Made by a program: the position numbers and the translations under genes. A DNA stretch of 64,000 nucleotides from Clostridiales bacterium. Lineage in GTDB: Bacteria > Bacillota > Clostridia > Oscillospirales > Oscillospiraceae. The stretch is from positions 23,914 to 87,913 of the forward strand of contig SFLD01000001.1 in the NCBI GenBank assembly GCA_004553545.1, written 5' to 3'. Shown piece after piece: positions 7,787-14,990 of the stretch (positions are counted from its first letter, which is position 1; every line of letters starts with the position of its first letter). Below the pieces are notes generated by a model, which saw only the letters and a list, made by a program, of their open reading frames with translations, made no database searches and had not been told where the DNA came from.

Positions 7787-7918
7787 TCATCTGAGATCTT
7801 CCGACAGCTTCTTTTCCCCGCCAAAATAGGCACGGTAATACAGGCCCGCAAAGCGGACCCCAATAAACAGGAAGGAGGCAGACTGGGCGTTCATGTTGTC
7901 ACGGATCTTGGTCATCAT
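7787..7918 (-). CDS. Putative aromatic-rich leader peptide (43 aa)
   Basis: The short frame starts at tandem ATG codons (7918 and 7915) with AGAAGGGAG about 7 nt upstream. Residues 16-32 hold Phe16, Phe18, Phe23, Tyr27, Tyr28, Tyr31 and Phe32 (core FAGLYYRAYF), seven aromatic residues in 17, and no Trp. It is the first reading frame after a strong promoter. The stop codon abuts one arm of a possible antiterminator that competes with the terminator at 7720-7760. I infer a ribosome-stalling leader that senses Tyr/Phe supply. A small functional membrane-associated protein cannot be excluded. Confidence 0.6.
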   Translation of the reverse strand: MMTKIRDNMNAQSASFLFIGVRFAGLYYRAYFGGEKKLSEDLR

Positions 7919-7963
7919 GGCGCGTCTCCCTTCTGCCGCTGTCCGGCTGTCTTGATGTTTTGG

Positions 7964-7992
7964 AGTATAAAGCTTTAAACCGCGAAAGTCAA
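7964..7992 (-). promoter_or_regulatory. Promoter of leader peptide/ABC operon 2
   Basis: TTGACT (7992-7987), 17-bp spacer, TATACT (7969-7964), about 45 bp before the leader ATG. Near-consensus. Confidence 0.8.
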
Positions 7993-8002
7993 CCGTCAGA
8001 AC

Positions 8003-8030
8003 GCACAAAATCTCGATAAAATTTTTGTGC
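8003..8030. promoter_or_regulatory. Inverted repeat between divergent promoters
   Basis: GCACAAAA (8003-8010) and TTTTGTGC (8023-8030) form an interrupted palindrome midway between the ABC-2 promoter and the pyrG promoter. It could be an operator; no cognate regulator is evident. Confidence 0.4.
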
Positions 8031-8061
8031 TTTTTCCGCGTCCGCTGCGCAAAGTGACAGC

Positions 8062-8090
8062 TTGACAGGGAAAGGGCGCCGTACTATACT
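8062..8090 (+). promoter_or_regulatory. pyrG promoter
   Basis: TTGACA (8062-8067), 17-bp spacer, TATACT (8085-8090). Transcription would begin near 8097 and give a leader of about 320 nt before pyrG. Confidence 0.8.
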
Positions 8091-8416
8091 GTTACAGTAT
8101 TTTTTGCCGCGCCGGATCTTCCGGCGGCAGGATATGGAATACCGTTTCGGGAAACGCTTTTATGCGGCGGTTTGCGGCCAAGCGCCGCAACAGACAATCG
8201 AACACCGGCGATACCGCGGATCGCAGCCGAGAAGTCTCTCCCCTCACGAGAGAGGGACTTTTCACCCCTTCGGGCCCCCCTTACGGGACCGGGGAGCGCG
8301 CTGATGGTCCCAGGTGTCGCCTTTTTTTGTTTTCCGGGAGGGCCCGGGCGCAAGTTTGCTAATTTAATGTGTTCCAGGGCAAAGACCCCTGGGCGCAGGA
8401 TATGGAGGAGCGAAAT
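8091..8416 (+). promoter_or_regulatory. Structured pyrG leader with terminator-like element
   Basis: No coding frame is supported in this roughly 320-nt leader. GGCGATACC (8207-8215) can close a long domain with GGTGTCGCC (8313-8321), which is followed directly by seven T residues (8322-8328). Inside are a stem-loop at about 8230-8260 and GGGACC/GGTCCC (8285-8290/8306-8311). This is compatible with an attenuator. The expected start site is not the GGG run used for reiterative pyrG control in Bacillus, and no T-box consensus is present. The class is unknown. Confidence 0.5.
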
Positions 8417-10024
8417 ATGTCCACGAAATTCATCTTTGTCACCGGCGGTGTGGTGTCCGGCCTGGGGAAGGGCATCTGCGCGGCGTCCCTGGGGCGGCTC
8501 CTGAAGCAGCGGGGCCTCCGGGTGCGGAACCAGAAGTTCGACCCCTACCTCAATGTGGACCCCGGCACCATGAGCCCCTTCCAGCACGGGGAGGTCTTCG
8601 TCACCGAGGACGGCGCCGAGACCGACCTGGACCTGGGGCACTATGAGCGCTTCGTGGACGAGGACCTCTCCGGCAACGCCTCCGTCAGCTCCGGCCGGGT
8701 GTGGTGGAACGTCCTGAACCGGGAGCGCCGGGGCGACTACCTGGGCGCCACGGTGCAGATCATTCCCCACATCACCGGGGAGATCAAGTCCCGGGTCTAC
8801 GCCATGGCGGAGGAGGACGTGGACGTGGTCATCGCCGAGATCGGCGGCACCGTTGGCGACATCGAGTCCCAGCCCTTCCTGGAGGCCATCCGCCAGATCC
8901 GGGCGGAGCGGCCGTTGGGGGATGTTCTCTTCATCCATGTGCCCCTCATCGTCTCCATCCCCGGCAGCGGCGAGCAGAAGAGCAAGCCCACCCAGCACTC
9001 CGTGAAGGAGCTCCTGTCCCTGGGCATCCAGCCGGACATCCTGGTCTGCCGCTGCGACGAGCCCATCGGCGAGGATGTGCGCCGGAAGATCGCCCTCTTC
9101 TGCAACGTGACGCCGGAGTGCGTCATCCAGAACACCACCGCCGAGACCCTTTATGAGGTTCCCCTGCTGCTGGCCAAGGAGGGCTTGGACGACGTGGTCT
9201 GCCGGAAGCTGGGCCTCATCACCCCCCAGCCGGACCTGCGGGAGTGGAGCGCCATGGTGAAGCGGGAGAAGAACGTCCACCGGAAGGTGGAGATCGCCCT
9301 GGTGGGCAAGTACACCCAGCTCCACGACGCCTACCTCTCCGTGGTGGAGGCCCTGCACCACGCCGGCACCGCCCACGACGCCACCGTCACCATCCGCTGG
9401 GTGGACTCCGAGACCCTGACGGCGGAGAACATCCGGGAGAGCCTTGCCGGCTGCGGCGGCGTTCTCGTGCCCGGCGGCTTCGGCGGCCGGGGCATCGAGG
9501 GCATGATCCTGGCGGCCCAGTACGCCCGGGAGAACAATGTGCCCTATCTCGGCATCTGCCTGGGGATGCAGATGGCGGTGACGGAGTTCGCCCGCCATGT
9601 CATCGGCTGGGAGGACGCCAACTCCGCCGAGTTCTCCGAGACCACCAGGCACCCCGTCATCGCCCTGATGCCGGAGCAGGTGGGCGTCACCTCCAAGGGC
9701 GGCACCATGCGCCTGGGGCGCTATCCCTGCCTGCTGGCGGAGGGCAGCCGCTCCGCCGCCCTCTACGGCAAGCGGGAGATCTCTGAGCGGCACCGCCACC
9801 GCTTCGAGTTCAACAACGACTACCGGGAGGAGCTGCAGAAGGCCGGGATGCTGCTGGCGGGCCTCTCCCCCAACGGACATCTGGTGGAGATCGTGGAGCT
9901 GCCGGAGCACCCCTTCTTCGTGGGCGCCCAGTTCCACCCGGAGTTCAAGAGCCGCCCCGACCGGGTCCATCCCCTCTTCGGCGGCTTCGTGGACGCGGCC
10001 CTGACCCTGACGGAGAGGGCATAA
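8417..10024 (+). CDS. pyrG: CTP synthase
   Basis: 535 residues, normal length. The enzyme aminates UTP to CTP with ATP and glutamine, the last step of de novo pyrimidine nucleotide synthesis. The N-terminal synthetase domain starts KFIFVTGGVVSGLGKG, with the P-loop-like GGVVSGLGKG and YLNVDPGTMSPFQHGEVFVTEDGAETDLDLGHYERF. The C-terminal class I glutaminase has the nucleophile Cys in YLGICLGMQ and the His-Glu pair in QFHPEFKSRP. GGAGGAG lies 6 nt before the ATG at 8417, so upstream in-frame ATGs are rejected. The long structured leader suggests regulation by attenuation. The terminator at 10040 ends the gene. Confidence 0.97.
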   Translation: MSTKFIFVTGGVVSGLGKGICAASLGRLLKQRGLRVRNQKFDPYLNVDPGTMSPFQHGEVFVTEDGAETDLDLGHYERFVDEDLSGNASVSSGRVWWNVLNRERRGDYLGATVQIIPHITGEIKSRVYAMAEEDVDVVIAEIGGTVGDIESQPFLEAIRQIRAERPLGDVLFIHVPLIVSIPGSGEQKSKPTQHSVKELLSLGIQPDILVCRCDEPIGEDVRRKIALFCNVTPECVIQNTTAETLYEVPLLLAKEGLDDVVCRKLGLITPQPDLREWSAMVKREKNVHRKVEIALVGKYTQLHDAYLSVVEALHHAGTAHDATVTIRWVDSETLTAENIRESLAGCGGVLVPGGFGGRGIEGMILAAQYARENNVPYLGICLGMQMAVTEFARHVIGWEDANSAEFSETTRHPVIALMPEQVGVTSKGGTMRLGRYPCLLAEGSRSAALYGKREISERHRHRFEFNNDYREELQKAGMLLAGLSPNGHLVEIVELPEHPFFVGAQFHPEFKSRPDRVHPLFGGFVDAALTLTERA

Positions 10025-10039
10025 CATTCCCGCCATGTC

Positions 10040-10079
10040 CCTCGCCAAAGCGGCCCCGCCGCTTTGGCGAGGCATTTTC
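10040..10079 (+). terminator. pyrG terminator
   Basis: A 15-bp perfect stem (arms 10040-10054 and 10058-10072) with a 3-nt loop, followed by CATTTTC. Confidence 0.75.
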
Positions 10080-10138
10080 ATTGGCACTTTCCCCCAAAGG
10101 AACTGGGGCTTTTCCGGCGCTTTCAATGCACCCCGCCC

Positions 10139-10167
10139 TTGCGATTTTGCCGCGACTCTGCTATATT
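10139..10167 (+). promoter_or_regulatory. Promoter of M24 aminopeptidase operon
   Basis: TTGCGA (10139-10144), 17 bp, TATATT (10162-10167), about 85 bp upstream of the start codon. Confidence 0.65.
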
Positions 10168-10252
10168 GAGGGGGAAAGCACAAACCACCGCCTGCCGGTT
10201 TGCCGCGGCTCACCGCCCTTTCCCGGCAGGGATACTGAAAGGAGCTGTCACT

Positions 10253-11326
10253 ATGGATCATTTTGCCGCCATCGCCGCCCTGCTGGAGGAAAACGGCCTG
10301 GACGCCATGCTGCTCACCGAGGAGGCCAACCGCTTCTACGCCACCGGCTTCCACTCCATCGGCACCGACGGCTGCGCCCTGGTCTGCCGGAACAAGAACT
10401 ACTACTTTACGGACTCCCGCTACACCGAGGCCGCCGCCCGCCACGTGAAGAACGCGGAGCTGGGCGAGGTAGGCCGGGGCCGGGATTACGCCGTGCTCCT
10501 CAACGAGGTCATCGAGAAGGAAGGTCTCCGCCGCGTGGGCTTTGACGACGCCTACATGACCGTCCGGGACTGCGGGAAGTACCGGGAGAAGCTCCACGCC
10601 GAGCTGGTCCCCGCCTCGGACCTGCTGGCCTCCCTGCGCCGGGTGAAGGACGCGGAGGAGATCGAGAGCATGATCGCCGCCCAGCGCATCGCGGAGAAGG
10701 CCCTCTCCGACATCTTCCACGAGATCAAGCCCGGCGTCACTGAGAAGGAGATCGCCGCCCGGCTGCAGTACCTGATGCTCCACTACGGGGCGGAGAACAT
10801 GTCCTTCGACCCCATCGTGGTCTCCGGTCCCAACGGGAGCCTGCCCCACGGCGTCCCCAGTGAGAAGACCATCCAGGCGGGCGAGTTCGTCACCATGGAC
10901 TTTGGCTGCATCAAGAACGGCTACTGCTCCGACATGACCCGCACCGTGGCCGTGGGCTCCGTCACCGACGAGATGAAGACCGTCTACGAGACCGTTCTCA
11001 AAGCCCAGCTGGCAGGCATCGCCAAGGCGAAGGCCGGCGTCACCGGCCGGGACATCGACGCCGCCGCCCGCAAGGTCATCGAGGACGCCGGCTACGGCAA
11101 GTACTTCGGCCACAGCTTCGGCCACAGCCTGGGCGTGGAGATCCACGAGGCCCCCAACGCCGCCCCCATGAACGACCAGCCCATGCCCTGCGGCGCGGTG
11201 ATCTCCGCCGAGCCCGGCATCTACCTCCCCGGAAAGCTGGGCGTCCGCATCGAGGACGTCATCATCCTGGGCGAAGACGGCTGCGAGGACATCACCCTGG
11301 CCCCCAAGGAGCTCATCATCCTGTAA
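10253..11326 (+). CDS. M24 family Xaa-Pro aminopeptidase
   Basis: 357 residues in two domains. The N-terminal creatinase/prolidase domain (residues about 1-125) is followed by a pita-bread catalytic domain. All five metal ligands of a functional dinuclear M24 enzyme are visible: both Asp residues in TMDFGCIKNGYCSDMTRT, His in FGHSFGHSLG, Glu in SAEPGIYL and Glu in GVRIEDV. It should release N-terminal residues preceding proline from peptides in the cytoplasm. GAAAGGAG is about 8 nt before the ATG at 10253. It is followed after 33 bp by the pyrophosphatase gene and is probably cotranscribed with it. Contrast the metal-ligand-free M24 relative at 14991. Confidence 0.92.
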   Translation: MDHFAAIAALLEENGLDAMLLTEEANRFYATGFHSIGTDGCALVCRNKNYYFTDSRYTEAAARHVKNAELGEVGRGRDYAVLLNEVIEKEGLRRVGFDDAYMTVRDCGKYREKLHAELVPASDLLASLRRVKDAEEIESMIAAQRIAEKALSDIFHEIKPGVTEKEIAARLQYLMLHYGAENMSFDPIVVSGPNGSLPHGVPSEKTIQAGEFVTMDFGCIKNGYCSDMTRTVAVGSVTDEMKTVYETVLKAQLAGIAKAKAGVTGRDIDAAARKVIEDAGYGKYFGHSFGHSLGVEIHEAPNAAPMNDQPMPCGAVISAEPGIYLPGKLGVRIEDVIILGEDGCEDITLAPKELIIL

Positions 11327-11359
11327 CTCCGGCCAAACGCCGGAAGGAGCGTGCGATCA

Positions 11360-12973
11360 ATGGATACCATTTATATCACCGGCCACAAGAATCCCGACAC
11401 GGATTCCATCGTCTCCGCCATGGCCTACGCCGCGCTGAAGAACGCCCTGGGCCTGCGGGAGTACAAGGCCGCCCGCCTGGGCGAGATCAGCGATGAGACC
11501 AAGACCGTGCTGGAGCGCTTCCATGCGGAGCCGCCTCTCCGCATCAGCGACGTCCGCACCCAGGTCCGGGACCTGGACTACGACACCCCCATGGCCCTCT
11601 CCCCCGCCGCCACCATCCGCCGGGCCTGGACCACCATGCAGGCGGACCGCATCTCCGTCATGCCGGTGGCCAACGACGACGGCACCCTCTACGGTATGCT
11701 CTCCGCCGGGGACGTGGCCAACTTTGACGTCTCCTCCGTCCAGGAGCCCTACGTCCACAACATCCCGGTCTACAACCTCCTCTCCGTGCTGGAGGGACGC
11801 ATCCTCAACGCCGGGGGCGAGAACACCGACGAGATCTCCGGCGAGATCACCATCGCCCTGCCGGCGGGCTGCGAGAACCTCATCTTCTCCCGGCCGGACA
11901 GCATCGTGGTCTGCGGCGACCAGCCGGACATGATCCGAAGAGCCCTGGAGATCGGCGTCTGCTGCGTCATCGTCTGCCAGGCGGAGGTGGCGCCGGAGCT
12001 TCTGGCCATGGAGAGCCGGACCTGCCTCATCTCCACGCCGCTGGACCCCTACCGGGCGGTGCGGCTCATCTGCCACGCCCTGCCCATCGCCAGCATCTGC
12101 AAGAGCCAGGACCTGGTCTGCTTCCACCTGGACGACTACATCGACGACGTCCGCAACACCGTGCTGGAGAGCCGCTTCCGCGCCTACCCCATCCTGGATG
12201 AGAACGAGCACGTGGTGGGCACCCTCTCCCGCTTCCATCTGCTGCGCCCCCGGCGCAAGCAGGTGGTGCTGGTGGACCACAACGAGCGGGCCCAGTCCGT
12301 GACGGGCCTGGACCAGGCGGAGATCCTGGAGATCGTGGACCACCACCGCCTTGCGGACATCCAGACCAAGAACCCCGTCTACGTCCGCAACGAGCCCGTG
12401 GGCAGCACCACCACCATCGTGGCCTCCATGTATCAGGAAAAGGGCCTCATGCCCTCCGCCAAGATGGCGGGACTCATGGCCGCCGCCATCATCTCGGACA
12501 CCGTGATGTTCAAGTCCCCCACCTGCACCCAGCGGGACATCGACGTTGCCAACCGCATGGCCCGCATCGGCAACGTCTCCCTGGACGCCCTGGGCCAGAT
12601 GATCTTCTCCGGCGACCGGGGCGGCAGCAAGAGCGTGGAGGAGCTGCTGCAGGCGGACTACAAGGAGTTCCACATTGCCGGCCACGACATCGCCGTGAGC
12701 CAGATCACCTGCATGGACTCCGAAAAGCTGCTGGAGCGGAAGGAGGAGTTCCTCTCCGCCATGCGCGGCATCCGCCAGGAGCACAGCTTCAACACCGTGG
12801 TCCTCATGATCACGGACGTGCTGCTGGACGGGTCCCAGCTCCTCTTCGTGGGGGACGAGGACACCATCCGCCAGGCCTTCAACCTGAAGGGTCACGACAA
12901 CTGCGTCTTCCTGCCCAAGGTCATGAGCCGGAAAAAGCAGGTCATCCCCACCCTCTCGGCCCTGTGGGGATAA
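11360..12973 (+). CDS. Manganese-dependent family II inorganic pyrophosphatase with CBS/DRTGG regulatory insert
   Basis: 537 residues. It hydrolyses pyrophosphate to two phosphates. The N-terminal DHH domain begins IYITGHKNPDTDSIVSA (metal site). A large insert (residues about 70-300) carries a CBS-pair module (PAATIRRAWTTMQADRISVMPV and LESRFRAYPILDENEHVVGTL) split by a DRTGG-type domain. The DHH domain then resumes with VVLVDHNERAQSV and EIVDHHRLAD, and a DHHA2 domain completes it. This layout is that of nucleotide-regulated clostridial pyrophosphatases inhibited by AMP/ADP and activated by ATP or diadenosine polyphosphates. The ATG at 11360 is preferred over a GTG 9 nt upstream because AAGGAG is 10 nt away. 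Confidence 0.95.
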   Translation: MDTIYITGHKNPDTDSIVSAMAYAALKNALGLREYKAARLGEISDETKTVLERFHAEPPLRISDVRTQVRDLDYDTPMALSPAATIRRAWTTMQADRISVMPVANDDGTLYGMLSAGDVANFDVSSVQEPYVHNIPVYNLLSVLEGRILNAGGENTDEISGEITIALPAGCENLIFSRPDSIVVCGDQPDMIRRALEIGVCCVIVCQAEVAPELLAMESRTCLISTPLDPYRAVRLICHALPIASICKSQDLVCFHLDDYIDDVRNTVLESRFRAYPILDENEHVVGTLSRFHLLRPRRKQVVLVDHNERAQSVTGLDQAEILEIVDHHRLADIQTKNPVYVRNEPVGSTTTIVASMYQEKGLMPSAKMAGLMAAAIISDTVMFKSPTCTQRDIDVANRMARIGNVSLDALGQMIFSGDRGGSKSVEELLQADYKEFHIAGHDIAVSQITCMDSEKLLERKEEFLSAMRGIRQEHSFNTVVLMITDVLLDGSQLLFVGDEDTIRQAFNLKGHDNCVFLPKVMSRKKQVIPTLSALWG

Positions 12974-13022
12974 AAGATCCCCGTTTCCCCCATTTTTTCA
13001 GAGAAAATCGGTTACTTCCCTC

Positions 13023-13051
13023 TTGACATTTCCCCGCCGAAGGACTACCCT
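13023..13051 (+). promoter_or_regulatory. Possible promoter of the HMA protein gene
   Basis: TTGACA (13023-13028), 17 bp, TACCCT (13046-13051). Perfect -35 and poor -10. Confidence 0.4.
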
Positions 13052-13120
13052 GTTGGCGGAGCCGGGGGAACGCAGCCCCGGACCCATGCCGCCTGCGGGC
13101 GGCATGGTCACAGCCCATCA

Positions 13121-13136
13121 GTTAGTTCGCGCTAAC
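13121..13136. promoter_or_regulatory. Possible metal-responsive operator
   Basis: GTTAG-N6-CTAAC, an inverted repeat resembling DtxR/MntR-family boxes, 48 bp before the heavy-metal-associated protein gene. Confidence 0.35.
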
Positions 13137-13183
13137 CCCGGAGACCGGGGCTGGCGAAGATCCATTCCAAGGAGGTCATTTCC

Positions 13184-13438
13184 ATGTATGAGATCGATCT
13201 GAAGATCGGCGGCATGATGTGCGGCATGTGCGAGAGCCACATCAACGACGCCGTCCGTAAGGCCCTGCCGGTGAAAAAGGTCACGTCCTCCCACTCCAAG
13301 GGACAGACCGTCATCCTCTCCGAGGAGGCCATCTCCGAGGACGCCTGCCGCGCCGCCATTGAGGACACCGGCTACGATGTCCTGGGCTACCAGTGCAAGC
13401 CCTATGAGAAGAAGGGGCTCTTCCACTTCGGCAAGTAA
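13184..13438 (+). CDS. Small heavy-metal-associated (HMA) domain protein
   Basis: 84 residues spanning one ferredoxin-like HMA domain. The metal-binding loop is GGMMCGMCESH with two Cys (CxxC) at residues about 14 and 17, and the fold closes with AAIEDTGYDVLGY. Such proteins bind copper or other soft metals and pass them to P-type ATPases or regulators. The C-terminal tail CKPYEKKGLFHFGK holds one further Cys. AAGGAGG lies about 9 nt before the ATG. It is monocistronic, with no ATPase partner nearby. The upstream GTTAG/CTAAC repeat hints at iron or manganese control, which would be unusual for a copper chaperone. Confidence 0.85.
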   Translation: MYEIDLKIGGMMCGMCESHINDAVRKALPVKKVTSSHSKGQTVILSEEAISEDACRAAIEDTGYDVLGYQCKPYEKKGLFHFGK

Positions 13439-13493
13439 ATCCCGCCCTCCTCCCGCTGCTCCCTCCCCACCGGACGGGAGCAGCGCCCCTCTT

Positions 13494-13521
13494 CGCCCGC
13501 CGGAGCGCCTGCTCCGGCGGG
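13494..13521 (+). terminator. Terminator of the HMA gene
   Basis: CGCCCGCCGGAGC and GCTCCGGCGGGCG form a 13-bp stem followed by GTTTTA. A near-identical sequence recurs at 23219-23252. Confidence 0.65.
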
Positions 13522-13560
13522 CGGTTTTATGGGCATCAGGAAACGCACCTGCACTAAAAC

Positions 13561-13597
13561 GCTCCCCGGGACCGGATCACTTCCGGTCCCGGGGAGC
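13561..13597. terminator. Hairpin at the 3' end of the IclR gene
   Basis: GCTCCCCGGGACCGG pairs with CCGGTCCCGGGGAGC (15 bp). It lies just beyond the stop of the minus-strand IclR gene. No long U-tract. Confidence 0.5.
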
Positions 13598-13631
13598 TGG
13601 TCATTTGAGGGGGATGACAGCCGCCGGACGG

Positions 13632-14441
13632 TCAATTCTCTGCGGCAGCTCCCTGATGCCCTAACCAGGCAGAAAGGTCCTGACAGACGGCAGAAAGCTG
13701 CGGCAGCATCTGCCGGATCTGATCCGGCTGCATCGTGTCCGGTGTACCGATGATGCTGATGGCTGCCACCGTTCTGCCAGTATAGTCCCGGACCGGCATT
13801 GCAACATAAATACTCTCTTCGTCGTACTCCCGGTCATCCAGAGAGTAGCCCCGTTCCCGGATCCGCTCCAGATTTTCCAGAAAGTCGATATAGTTGAGAA
13901 GAGTATTGGGTGTGTAGCGCTTGATATCCGTGCTGCGGAAATACTCCAGCACTTCCTCCTTGTTGAAATCCAGCATAAAGAGCTTGCCTGAGGCTGTGGC
14001 ATAAAGAGGGAGGTGCTCCACGAAGAAGGACCAGGAGGGCCGCTCCGTCTCCATCGGCGCAGCATGGTAGAGCACCACCGAACTGCTGTCCCGCGGTGCG
14101 CAGACACAGACACCCCGCTGGACCTCCCGGGCCAGCGCATCTGCCCGGGCGCGGTAGCCGCTGCTCTCCAGGTCATGCCGCTCTGTCACCACGCTGCCAA
14201 TGCGGTAGAGCGACCAGCTCAATTGATAGTAGACCACGGCGGAATCGCTCTTTTCCACGAATCCATAGTAAAGCAGGGTATCCAGTATCCGGTGGGCACT
14301 GCTCTTGCTGATGCCAAGACTCTTGCTGAGGCTATTCAGCGTGATCCCCTGCGCGCAGGCCTTCTCCCCCATATAGCTGAGGATCTCCAATGCCTTGCTC
14401 AGGGTCTGCAGCGGGTACTTCGGCTCTTGCTCCCGATCCAT
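13632..14441 (-). CDS. IclR family transcriptional regulator
   Basis: 269 residues. The N-terminal winged helix (residues about 12-75: ALEILSYMGE, then ITLNSLSKSLGISKSSAHRILDTLLYYGFVEK) is followed by an IclR effector domain (LPLYATASGKLFMLDF, DDREYDEESIYVAMPVRDYTGRTVAAISIIG). It is divergently transcribed from the DoeA-like/TRAP operon starting at 14991 and is the obvious candidate to control it in response to the substrate or an intermediate. Known ectoine operons are often controlled by a different family (EnuR, MocR/GntR type), so this would be a different solution. AGGAGG precedes the ATG. Confidence 0.93.
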   Translation of the reverse strand: MDREQEPKYPLQTLSKALEILSYMGEKACAQGITLNSLSKSLGISKSSAHRILDTLLYYGFVEKSDSAVVYYQLSWSLYRIGSVVTERHDLESSGYRARADALAREVQRGVCVCAPRDSSSVVLYHAAPMETERPSWSFFVEHLPLYATASGKLFMLDFNKEEVLEYFRSTDIKRYTPNTLLNYIDFLENLERIRERGYSLDDREYDEESIYVAMPVRDYTGRTVAAISIIGTPDTMQPDQIRQMLPQLSAVCQDLSAWLGHQGAAAEN

Positions 14442-14471
14442 TGTCGCTTCCTCCTACTCTTCGTTTTCTTC

Positions 14472-14500
14472 ATTATACCGGTCTTTTTGCGTTCCGTAAA
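14472..14500 (-). promoter_or_regulatory. iclR promoter (first IclR gene)
   Basis: TTTACG (14500-14495), 17 bp, TATAAT (14477-14472), about 30 bp before the IclR start codon. Confidence 0.7.
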
Positions 14501-14521
14501 GTGGTTTTTAAAAACTTTCTG

Positions 14522-14536
14522 TTCCGATTTGCGGAA
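14522..14536. promoter_or_regulatory. Candidate IclR operator
   Basis: TTCCG-ATTTG-CGGAA, a perfect 5-bp-arm palindrome just upstream of the iclR -35. An imperfect copy, TTCCG-CTTTG-CAGAA, lies at 14775-14789. Confidence 0.45.
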
Positions 14537-14858
14537 TGTGCTTTTGCAAATTTTACAGCATAATGCAAAAAACGGAAAGTTATCCCTTCCGAGGAAAAGC
14601 TCCGCGCCGGTCGATCCGCTTTGTTTTTCCTGTTTTGTCGCAAATTTTTACGTTTTGCCGAAGAATTCTTGGCGCGAGCCTTCTTTTTTGTTGAAATCAA
14701 ACCGTCTTCTTTCACAGTTTTCGTGCGGACATCTTGTGCGATTCCTCCAAAATTCTTCCCTGGCATTCGCCGCGTTCCGCTTTGCAGAACACTTTTGGTG
14801 GAAATTCCGTTTTTCTCAGCAAAAGTCTGCAAAAACTCCCGAAGAATTCTGAAATCCA

Positions 14859-14887
14859 TTGATTTTCCTCTCTTAAACCGCTACGAT
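14859..14887 (+). promoter_or_regulatory. Promoter of the DoeA-like/TRAP operon
   Basis: TTGATT (14859-14864), 17 bp, TACGAT (14882-14887), about 100 bp before the first gene. Moderate match, consistent with a regulated promoter. Confidence 0.55.
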
Positions 14888-14990
14888 TTCTACCGTCGAC
14901 CAGCCCAGCGGCAGATCCCCGTCCGCTGGCACAAGCACCTGCCGGCAGGAAATACCGGCAGCCAAACTGAAATCAGGAGGAGCGAATAAG

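Larger units (their letters stand above)
14442..14990. other. AT-rich divergent regulatory region (549 bp)
   Basis: This region is clearly less GC-rich than its surroundings and holds no convincing gene; the Lys/Arg-rich minus frame and the Phe-rich plus frame lack ribosome sites and domain features. It contains the IclR promoter, the operon promoter, TTCCG-N5-CGGAA type repeats at 14522 and 14775, CGGAA-N9-TTCCG at 14573-14591, a perfect GTTTTTAAAAAC palindrome (14504-14515), and CGAAGAATTCT twice (near 14658 and 14839). Confidence 0.7.

Noticed and set aside
8207..8328. A second T-box in the pyrG leader
   Set aside because: The GGTGGTACCGCG-type consensus is missing; only a terminator-like element can be supported.
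8084..11146. A 1020-codon open frame antisense to pyrG and the M24 aminopeptidase
   Set aside because: In GC-rich DNA with G/C third positions, antisense frames stay open by chance. The product is low-complexity (His/Gly/Leu/Val/Asp), lacks domains, and pyrG on the other strand is certain.
14473..14989. Lys/Arg-rich minus-strand and Phe-rich plus-strand frames in the IclR/DoeA gap
   Set aside because: AT-rich noncoding composition, no ribosome sites, and they overlap predicted promoters and operators.
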